From contig NZ_CP014209.1 of assembly GCF_001636295.1 (NCBI RefSeq), forward strand, positions 1,860,001 to 1,924,000: a DNA stretch of 64,000 nt, read 5' to 3'. Made by a program: the position numbers and the translations under genes. The notes beneath the pieces were generated by a model that saw nothing but the letters and a program-made list of their open reading frames with translations, searched no databases and had not been told where the DNA came from. The DNA is from Isoptericola dokdonensis DS-3 (GTDB lineage Bacteria; Actinomycetota; Actinomycetes; Actinomycetales; Cellulomonadaceae). Below, in pieces: positions 45,202 to 51,259 of the stretch. Each line of letters starts with the position of its first letter. Within the stretch, counting starts at the first letter, position 1.

Positions 45202-45417
45202 CCGTCCAGGGCCGCGATCGAAGCTCTGCTATCGCTAGCGTCAGTTCCCTGCTAGAACTAGTGCAGCAGCCATGCTGATCTTCGTCTTTCCTGGTGGCAG
45301 GCTACTCGCGTCGACGACCGTCTCGACAGGCGCCAGCCCCGGCTCGCCGTCATCCCGGCGGCGCTGCTCGGCCGGTGAGCCGCGCCGCGCTCGGGGACGC
45401 ACGTCGCAGCACCGGCC
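45202..45417. other. Gap with promoter-like palindromes and no intact gene
   Basis: This stretch is less GC-rich at 45225-45285. It holds palindromes CGCTAGCG near 45233-45240 and CTAG-AA-CTAG near 45253-45262, followed by ATG 45272 and codons reading MLIFVFPGG. The rest lacks a plausible reading frame. The first codons resemble the start of short GntR (YtrA-like) regulators, so it may be a deleted regulator that kept its promoter. No terminator was recognised for the AsnC gene. Confidence 0.3.
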
Positions 45418-46107
45418 TCAGGCGATCCGGACGACGAGCGTCGCGCGGTCCCGGGTCTCGCGGACGACGGCGGCGTTGACCTCGTCCGACCCGTGCGCCC
45501 AGCGGTGCGCGTCGTCGCGGTCCTTGCCGAACGCGTGGTGCCGGTCGACGAGGCGGCCCCGTCGGACGTCGTCGGGCACGTCGACGTACCAGACCTCCGT
45601 CATGCGGTCCCGCGCGGCGGGCCAGGCCCCGACGTCGGCGAGCAGGTAGTTCCCCTCGGTGACGACGAGCGGCACGTCGGCGGGTACCTCGACCCCCGCG
45701 GCGACCGGCTCCTCGATCTCGCGGCGGAACGCCGGCGCGTAGACCGGGTGGTCGCCGGGGCGGGCGTCCGCGAGGCGGGCGACCAGCGCCGCGTACCCCG
45801 TGTCGTCGAACGTGTCGATCGCGCCCTTGCGGCCGGCGCTGCCGTGCGCCGCGAGCACCGCGGCCGACAGGTGGAAGCCGTCCATCCCGACGGCGACGGC
45901 GAGGCTCGGGCCCAGCGCGGCGACGACCGCGTCCGCCAGCGTCGACTTGCCCGCCCCCGGCGGTCCCGTGATCCCGAGGATCGTCCGCCGCCCCGGCACC
46001 GCGAGCGCCCGGGCCCGCTCGATCAGGGTGCGGGTGTCCAGGGTGAGAACGGCAGGACGGGTGGCTCCCGGGCGGGGCCCGGCCGGAGGCGTCGTCCCGC
46101 TGCGCAT
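45418..46107 (-). CDS. P-loop nucleoside/nucleotide kinase family protein
   Basis: A 229-residue kinase of the uridine kinase/phosphoribulokinase group. P-loop GPPGAGKST is near residue 48-56, the substrate-side GMDGFHL near 74, TEGNYLL near 149 and the lid region HHAFGKDRDDAHRW near 190. Similar stand-alone proteins phosphorylate nucleosides, fructose or pantothenate, so the substrate is not determinable. The ATG is six bases after TACGCT, another leaderless arrangement. Confidence 0.78.
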   Translation of the reverse strand: MRSGTTPPAGPRPGATRPAVLTLDTRTLIERARALAVPGRRTILGITGPPGAGKSTLADAVVAALGPSLAVAVGMDGFHLSAAVLAAHGSAGRKGAIDTFDDTGYAALVARLADARPGDHPVYAPAFRREIEEPVAAGVEVPADVPLVVTEGNYLLADVGAWPAARDRMTEVWYVDVPDDVRRGRLVDRHHAFGKDRDDAHRWAHGSDEVNAAVVRETRDRATLVVRIA

Positions 46108-46113
46108 GGCCTC

Positions 46114-46119
46114 AGCGTA
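46114..46119 (-). promoter_or_regulatory. -10 element of leaderless P-loop kinase gene
   Basis: On the minus strand TACGCT lies six bases upstream of ATG 46107. The intervening GAGGCC is too close to the ATG to be a normal ribosome site. Confidence 0.5.
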
Positions 46120-46218
46120 GGCCGACGAGGCGGCCGCGCCGGAGGATCACCCCGTCGTCCTGGCCGACCGCGTCCGAAGCGGCTCGCAGGGGCGTACGGT
46201 GGAAGCAGAGCGACAGGA

Positions 46219-46977
46219 GTGCCGTTCACCCGAGTGACCGTCCCGGAGCCCCGGCGCGGAGGCTCGCAAGTGGCGCCGGTCGTCACGGGAAGTGTGGACA
46301 TGGTCCTCTCCCGATATCTCGACGAGTGCGCGGCCCGTGCCGCGGGTGTCCTGGGCACGGACGTCGAGGCGAGCGTGACGTTGCGGGAGCACGGCCTGAC
46401 CCTGCGCGCGGGCAGCAGCGGCATCGCTGCCGCACGGTGCGACCGGGCCGAGGCGATGGTCGACGACGGCCCCTGCATCGACGCGATGGGTGACGACGCG
46501 GTCGTGGAGGTCCCGACCGTCGTCCCCGACGACCGCTGGCGGGAGTGGAGCGAGCAGGCACGCCGTGAAGGGTTCGTCCGGGCCCTGGCGGTGCCGTCCC
46601 AGGTCAACGAGGACGTCTCGCTCGCGCTCAACCTCTACTCCCGCAGCGCAGGCCCCTGGGACGAGCGGCTGGTGCACGCCGCCGGCGCCTACTCGGCGCT
46701 CATCGCCTCGGCGGTGAACCTCCAGCTCGCGTTCTCCGACCTGGACGACGCCGCCGGGACCCTCGCTCACGGCACCTCGGAGGACGAGATGGTCCAGCGG
46801 GCGATCGGCGCCGTCATGCAGACCAACGGGTGTTCCCAGGACGAGGCCGCCGAGCTGCTCCGGTCCGCCTCGCGACGGGGAGGCGTCCCGGAGTCCGAGG
46901 TCGCCCGCACCGTGCTGAGATCCCTGGCCACCGCGAGCACGGGCGACATCGTGGACGTCCTGGCGGCCGAGCGATGA
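46219..46977 (+). CDS. GAF-ANTAR protein 1
   Basis: A 252-residue sensor-type RNA-binding regulator. The GAF domain (about residues 30-180) senses a small ligand or partner, and the C-terminal ANTAR domain (about 190-250: DEMVQRAIGAVMQTNGCSQDEAAELL) binds paired hairpins in target mRNAs to prevent termination. GTG 46219 is uncertain; GTG 46234 and ATG 46300 are in frame. It is the first of three adjacent genes of the same architecture, oriented together. No histidine kinase or receiver domain is linked. Confidence 0.82.
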   Translation: MPFTRVTVPEPRRGGSQVAPVVTGSVDMVLSRYLDECAARAAGVLGTDVEASVTLREHGLTLRAGSSGIAAARCDRAEAMVDDGPCIDAMGDDAVVEVPTVVPDDRWREWSEQARREGFVRALAVPSQVNEDVSLALNLYSRSAGPWDERLVHAAGAYSALIASAVNLQLAFSDLDDAAGTLAHGTSEDEMVQRAIGAVMQTNGCSQDEAAELLRSASRRGGVPESEVARTVLRSLATASTGDIVDVLAAER

Positions 46978-47078
46978 CCCCGACCCGGCTCGGCGCCCGT
47001 CCCGGAGATGGGCTCGCCCATCGAGCACCGCCGATCGGTGGAACACTGGACCAGACCGTAGGACGAGGTGAGGCGCGG

Positions 47079-47789
47079 GTGAACCCTTCTGAGCTGATGA
47101 GTCGGCTCGCGCGCTCGCTGGCCGCGGGTGACGCGGCCGTCCCCATGCCCCGCAGGCTGTGCCAGGCGTGCGTCGACATCCTCGACGGCCAGGGTGGCAC
47201 CCTCACGGTCTCCGCCGTGCCCGGGGAGCGGGTCGTGGTGAGCACCGAACAGGTCTTCGCCGACCTCGAGTCGTTGCAGGAGGTGCTCGGTGAGGGGCCG
47301 GTGCAGCAGGCCCTGGACCTGGACCAGGTGGTGGTCTCGCGGGTGCAGGACTCGCCGAACCCCTTCCCCGTCTTCGCCGAGCAGGCGTCCCGCGCCTTCG
47401 ACGACTCGTTGACGGTCTACGCCGTCCCGATGCGCGTCGGCACCCGGACCATCGGGGTGCTGAGCCTCTACGTGACGGGCACCGACAGGACGACCCGCAG
47501 CATCGACGACCTCCAGTTCCTCGCCGACGCCGTGGGGATCTCCCTCATCGGCGACATGGACGCCCTGGACTGGTCCCAGGAGGCCCGGATCCACCAGGCC
47601 ACCGGTATGGTGGCGGCACAGCTGCGCATCTCGCCCGCCGACGCGCTCGCCGTGCTGAGGGCCCACGCGTTCGCGCGGGAGACGGACCTGCGGGCGGTGG
47701 CCGACGACGTGCTGGCGCGGCGGATGGCCTTCTCGCACGACGACGGACCGGGCGGTCCCGACAGGACCGGGCAGGGAGGCGACGCATGA
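47079..47789 (+). CDS. GAF-ANTAR protein 2
   Basis: A 236-residue protein with GAF (about residues 10-165) and ANTAR (about 175-225: SQEARIHQATGMVAAQLRISPADAL) domains. GTG 47079 has GAGGTGAGG upstream. An alternative ATG at 46974 would overlap the previous stop as ATGA and add 35 residues of unusual composition. The ANTAR helix pattern is intact. Sequence similarity to the neighbours is low, indicating old duplication or independent recruitment. Confidence 0.8.
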   Translation: MNPSELMSRLARSLAAGDAAVPMPRRLCQACVDILDGQGGTLTVSAVPGERVVVSTEQVFADLESLQEVLGEGPVQQALDLDQVVVSRVQDSPNPFPVFAEQASRAFDDSLTVYAVPMRVGTRTIGVLSLYVTGTDRTTRSIDDLQFLADAVGISLIGDMDALDWSQEARIHQATGMVAAQLRISPADALAVLRAHAFARETDLRAVADDVLARRMAFSHDDGPGGPDRTGQGGDA

Positions 47790-48487
47790 GGGTGGAGAAC
47801 GCGGCCGCGTCGCTCGCGAACGCAGCGGCCGCACTGGTGCACGACCACGACGTCCCCGACCTGCTGCTGCGGCTGACCCGGGACGCGACCCGCTGCTCCG
47901 GGGGCGATGCCGGAGGTCTGCTCGTCCGGTCGATCCGCTCGGGCGGTCTCGAGGTCCTGGCCGCGACCGACCACCGCGCCACCCACCTGGAGATCTACCA
48001 GGCACAGCGCACCGAGGGGCCGTGCGTCGACGTCCTGCACGACGAGGTGTCGATCCACGTCACCGGGAAGCCGGGACTCGTGTCCCGCTGGCCCGCGGTC
48101 GGGCGGGCGATCGTGGACGCCGGGTTCGCCGGCGTGCACGCCTACCCCTTGCGCTGGCGCGGCGAGGTCGTCGGCGGTCTCAACGTCTTCGCGCGCAGCG
48201 AGACGCACCCGGGGCCCGACGAGGTCCGCACGGCGCAGGCCTTCGCCGACCTGATGACGCTCGTCGTCACGCAGACCGAGGAGTCGCGCGCCGACGACCT
48301 CGCCCGGCGTCTGGACCTCGCGCTGTCCGGGCGGGTCGTGGTCGAGCAGGCCAAGGGCGCCCTGGCACAGCGGCTGGGGATCGACATGGCCGGCGCCTAC
48401 GACCACCTGCTCGACCGGGCCGAGCGCGAGGGCACCTCGCTGACGGCCACCGCGCACCAGGTCCTGCGAGAGGCCCAGGAGGGCTGA
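47786..48487 (+). CDS. GAF-ANTAR protein 3
   Basis: A 233-residue protein with GAF (about residues 10-160; TEGPCVDVLHDEVSIHV near 75) and ANTAR (about 170-228; SGRVVVEQAKGALAQRLGID) domains. ATG 47786 overlaps the stop of gene 2 by ATGA and has GGGAGG upstream. It retains the best match to the classical ANTAR segment with QAKGxLxxR. It converges with the PfkB-type kinase. Confidence 0.86.
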   Translation: MRVENAAASLANAAAALVHDHDVPDLLLRLTRDATRCSGGDAGGLLVRSIRSGGLEVLAATDHRATHLEIYQAQRTEGPCVDVLHDEVSIHVTGKPGLVSRWPAVGRAIVDAGFAGVHAYPLRWRGEVVGGLNVFARSETHPGPDEVRTAQAFADLMTLVVTQTEESRADDLARRLDLALSGRVVVEQAKGALAQRLGIDMAGAYDHLLDRAEREGTSLTATAHQVLREAQEG

Positions 48488-48511
48488 CGCCGGGTTCGGC
48501 GCCGAGCCGGT

Positions 48512-49438
48512 TCAGCGGTCCCGGACGTCCGCCAGCCAGGCACGCGGCCCGACGCTCGCCACCCGCACGCCCGCCACCCGGACGGCCTCCTCGCACGCCG
48601 CGACGAGCCCCGCTCCGCGGGCCAGGGTCGCCGTGAGCGCGCCGTGGAACGCGTCGCCCGCGCCGAGCGTGTCGCGCGACCGGACGCGGGGGACGGCGAC
48701 GGTCCCGCTCTGGTCCTCGTCCGGCCGCCCGTCGGGATCGAGCGACCACTCGACCGGGTCCGCCCCGTGGGTGATGACGACGGCCCGCGCGCCGAGCGCG
48801 TGCACCGCGCGCCGGGTCCGCTCCCCCGCCGGAGCGCCCGGCGGGACGTCGGGGCGGACGGCGTCGGGCGGCACGGCGAAGTCGGCGCTGAGCGCGGCGA
48901 CGTCGGCGTGCGGCAGCAGGTCGGCGAACAGGGGCCGCCACCGCCCGGCGTCCAGCACGACCTGCGGTCGCGGAGCCGTCGCCGCGAGGTGCGCGACGAC
49001 GGCCCGCGCGACGGCGGGATGGTGGCCGTCGAGCAGGACGACGTCGGGCACCGGCAGGGCGTCGAGGCCCGACGGCGCGGGGGCGTCGGCCAGGGCGGCG
49101 TCGGCGGAGACCACGGACCGTTCCCCGCTCGCGTCGTCGACGAGCACCGCGGACACCGCGAGCGGGAAGTCCGCGCCGGGCGCCACGACGTCGTGCACCT
49201 CGACGCCGTGCGCCGCGAGGTCGGCACGCGCCGCCCGCGCGACCGGGCTGTCACCGAGGGCGGTGACCAGGACCGCCCGCACGCCGAGCGCCGCGGCCGT
49301 GACGGCGGCGTTGGCGGCCGGGCCACCCGCCGCGACGTCCTGCCGGGAGGCGGTGACCTTCTGGTTCGTCCCCGGTCGCCCGGCGGCCCGATGCACGACG
49401 TCGAGCGTCGTCAGCCCGACGAACCAGCAGGTCTTCAT
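48512..49438 (-). CDS. PfkB-family carbohydrate kinase
   Basis: A 308-residue ribokinase-type kinase. The first signature AAGGPAANAAVTAAALG is near residue 36, and the second DTLGAGDAFHGAL, with the catalytic Asp in GAGD, is near residue 258. It starts 14 bp after an aldo/keto reductase on the same strand and has GAGGAG before the ATG, so the two likely act in one sugar-related route. The substrate is not evident. Confidence 0.85.
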   Translation of the reverse strand: MKTCWFVGLTTLDVVHRAAGRPGTNQKVTASRQDVAAGGPAANAAVTAAALGVRAVLVTALGDSPVARAARADLAAHGVEVHDVVAPGADFPLAVSAVLVDDASGERSVVSADAALADAPAPSGLDALPVPDVVLLDGHHPAVARAVVAHLAATAPRPQVVLDAGRWRPLFADLLPHADVAALSADFAVPPDAVRPDVPPGAPAGERTRRAVHALGARAVVITHGADPVEWSLDPDGRPDEDQSGTVAVPRVRSRDTLGAGDAFHGALTATLARGAGLVAACEEAVRVAGVRVASVGPRAWLADVRDR

Positions 49439-49452
49439 CTCGCTCCTCGCGG

Positions 49453-50514
49453 TCAGCGGCCGGTGCCGTCGACCGCGTGCGGCTCGATCGCCGCGATCTC
49501 GTCCTCGCCGAGCGGACCGGCGGCGAGCGCCGCGACGTTGTCCTCGAGCTGACCCACGCTCGACGCCCCGATGAGCGCGGAGGTGATGCGCGGGTCGCGC
49601 AGCACCCACGCGAGGGCGAGCTGGGCGAGGGTCTGGCCGCGCTGCTCCGCGATCTCGTGCAGCGCACGGGCGCGCGTCAGGTAGTCCTCGCTGAGCGCAC
49701 CCGCGGACAGGAACGGGGAGTCGCTGCGCGCGGCCCGCGACCCCGCCGGGGCGGACCCGCCGAGGTACCGCCCGGTGAGCAGGCCCTGCGCCAGCGGGGA
49801 GAACACGATGGTGCCGACGCCGAGGTCCTCGACGGCGTCGAGCAGCGACTCGCTCTGGCGGCCGTCGTAGCGGTCGGGATCCGCAGTTCCTTCGATGTGT
49901 CGGTTGAACATCGAGTAGCTCGGCTGGTGGAGGAGCAGCGGCACGCCGAGGTCGTCGAGGATGCGCGCGGCCTCCCGGGTGCGTGCCGGGGAGTAGTTCG
50001 AGACGCCCACGTACAGGGCCTTGCCCTGCTGCACCGCCGACGCGAGCGCGCCCATCGTCTCCGTCAGCGGCGTCGAGGGGTCGGGCCGGTGGTGGTAGAA
50101 GACGTCCACGTAGTCCAGCCCCATACGGGTCAGCGACTGGTCGAGGGAGGACAGCAGGTACTTGCGGGAGCCGTGGTTCCCGTACGGGCCGGGCCACATG
50201 TCGTAGCCCGCCTTCGTGGAGATGATCAGCTCGTCGCGGTACGGGCGCAGGTCGGCGGCCAGGTGCCGACCGAAGTTCGCCTCCGCGGACCCGTACGGCG
50301 GGCCGTAGTTGTTCGCCAGGTCGAAGTGCGTGATCCCCAGGTCGAACGCGCGGCGCAGGATCGCCCGCTGGTTCGCCACCGGGTCGGTCTCCCCGAAGTT
50401 GTGCCACAGCCCCAGCGACAGCGCGGGCAGGTCCAGGCCGGACCGGCCGGTGCGGCGGTACGTCATCGTGTCGTAGCGGGCGTCGTCGGCCAGGTATCGC
50501 GGGGCGAGGGGCAT
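49453..50514 (-). CDS. Aldo/keto reductase, YghZ (L-glyceraldehyde 3-phosphate reductase) type
   Basis: A 353-residue NADPH-dependent (beta/alpha)8 reductase. Catalytic residues occur in HFDLANNYGPPYG (Asp, Tyr near residues 64-70), STKAGYDM (Lys near 99) and YHHRPDP (His near 141). The YghZ-like features WPGPYGNHGSRKYL and HQPSYSMFNR are present. This group reduces methylglyoxal and L-glyceraldehyde-3-phosphate. CAGGAT six bases upstream may be its -10. Upstream stands a 66-bp palindrome with four half-sites. Confidence 0.85.
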   Translation of the reverse strand: MPLAPRYLADDARYDTMTYRRTGRSGLDLPALSLGLWHNFGETDPVANQRAILRRAFDLGITHFDLANNYGPPYGSAEANFGRHLAADLRPYRDELIISTKAGYDMWPGPYGNHGSRKYLLSSLDQSLTRMGLDYVDVFYHHRPDPSTPLTETMGALASAVQQGKALYVGVSNYSPARTREAARILDDLGVPLLLHQPSYSMFNRHIEGTADPDRYDGRQSESLLDAVEDLGVGTIVFSPLAQGLLTGRYLGGSAPAGSRAARSDSPFLSAGALSEDYLTRARALHEIAEQRGQTLAQLALAWVLRDPRITSALIGASSVGQLEDNVAALAAGPLGEDEIAAIEPHAVDGTGR

Positions 50515-50553
50515 GCTGCCATCCTGGCACGGGCTCGGACGCCGGAGCCGCGT

Positions 50554-50619
50554 CGGTTCGGTCGATCCGCACCGGTTCGGTCGGCATAATGACCGAACCG
50601 GTGCGGATCGACCGAACCG
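50554..50619. promoter_or_regulatory. 66-bp palindrome with four CGGTTCGGTC half-sites around a CATAAT
   Basis: Arms 50554-50582 and 50591-50619 are perfectly complementary over 29 bp with an 8-base centre GGCATAAT. Each arm holds two copies of CGGTTCGGTC 19 bp apart (50554, 50573 and inverted 50591, 50610). The centre carries CATAAT, a possible -10 element. Location between the divergent reductase and small membrane protein genes suggests an operator for a tetrameric regulator, or a very strong hairpin. Confidence 0.7.
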
Positions 50620-50647
50620 GCAGGCACAGGACCACAGGGGGCGGCAG

Positions 50648-50938
50648 GTGCACGACGACGACGGCGACGCCCGGAGCACGGCGCCCCGGTCGGTCGAGTG
50701 GTCGCTGGCCCTCGGCGTCGGCGCCCTGTTCTGCGCCGTCGTCCCCGTCATCGGCGACTGGATCTCCACACCCCTCGCGATCGCCGCCGTCGCCCTCGGT
50801 TCGCTCGGCTCGCACGTCGCCGACCGCGACCTGCGCCCCGGCGTCGCGCGCGGCGTCATCGGCGCGCTGCTCGGCATCGCGGCGCTCGGGATCGTCGGAT
50901 TCGGCATCGCCGCGAGCCTCGGCCACCCCGCCGGCTGA
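50648..50938 (+). CDS. Small membrane protein of unknown function
   Basis: A 96-residue protein with two hydrophobic helices forming a hairpin-like pair of longer stretches (about residues 17-50 and 66-90) joined by an Arg/Asp-rich loop. The composition resembles DUF4190-type small proteins, but the assignment is loose. GTG 50648 has AGGGGG at 7 bases. Its promoter could lie in the palindrome at 50554-50619. Confidence 0.6.
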   Translation: MHDDDGDARSTAPRSVEWSLALGVGALFCAVVPVIGDWISTPLAIAAVALGSLGSHVADRDLRPGVARGVIGALLGIAALGIVGFGIAASLGHPAG

Positions 50939-51028
50939 CCAGGACTCCGGTCTCCCGGTCTCCGGCGCGTCGGTGCCGACCTGACCCGTCCGGCATGCGG
51001 GCCCGCGGTCTCGCGGAGCTGCGTGAGG

Positions 51029-51193
51029 AGGCGGGTGGTGCGCGCGGTCGGCGCGCGCCCGTCTCCCTCCCGAAGTGGCAGGTCGCGCAGCGACCGTGAA
51101 CGCGGGAACGTACCCAGGCGGGTGGTGCGCGGGGTCGGCGCGCGCCCGTCTCCCTCCCGAAGTGGCAGGTCGCGCAGCGACCGTGAACGCGGG
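51029..51193. repeat. 87-bp-period direct repeat (two copies of 78 bp)
   Basis: Copies 51029-51106 and 51116-51193 differ at one base. Each ends with the same hairpin core AGGTCGCGCAGCGACCGTGA (51080-51099 and 51167-51186). They occupy most of the 311-bp gap between the small membrane protein and the convergent fusion gene. Confidence 0.85.
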
Positions 51194-51217
51194 CGCGCGC
51201 CGACCCCGCGCACCACC
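51121..51217. repeat. Inverted-repeat element A with internal hairpin core
   Basis: Arms 51121-51148 and 51190-51217 are perfectly complementary over 28 bp and bracket a 41-bp centre containing the core GGTCGC-GCA-GCGACC. The structure predicted is a long stem with a second hairpin at its tip. Element B at 58570-58667 shares the core but not the arm sequence. Confidence 0.8.
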
Positions 51218-51218
51218 A

Positions 51219-51259
51219 GCCGGACGATCACGAAGCACCCGCCGGACGATCACGAAGCA
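51219..51259. repeat. 22-bp-period duplication across the stop of the fusion gene
   Basis: GCCGGACGATCACGAAGCA occurs at 51219-51237 and 51241-51259. The second copy is the 3' end of the LLM/FAD fusion gene including its stop codon, so a slippage event has duplicated the gene end next to element A. Confidence 0.75.

Noticed and set aside
47040-47060. ECF-type promoter GGAAC...CGTA before GAF-ANTAR gene 2
   Set aside because: The spacing of 12 bases is too short for the usual 15-17, and the site lies inside the gap already explained by an operon-like arrangement.
51029-51217. Insertion sequence or MITE
   Set aside because: No transposase and no target-site duplication seen. Comparison with the second element shows conserved centre and variable ends, the reverse of a MITE.
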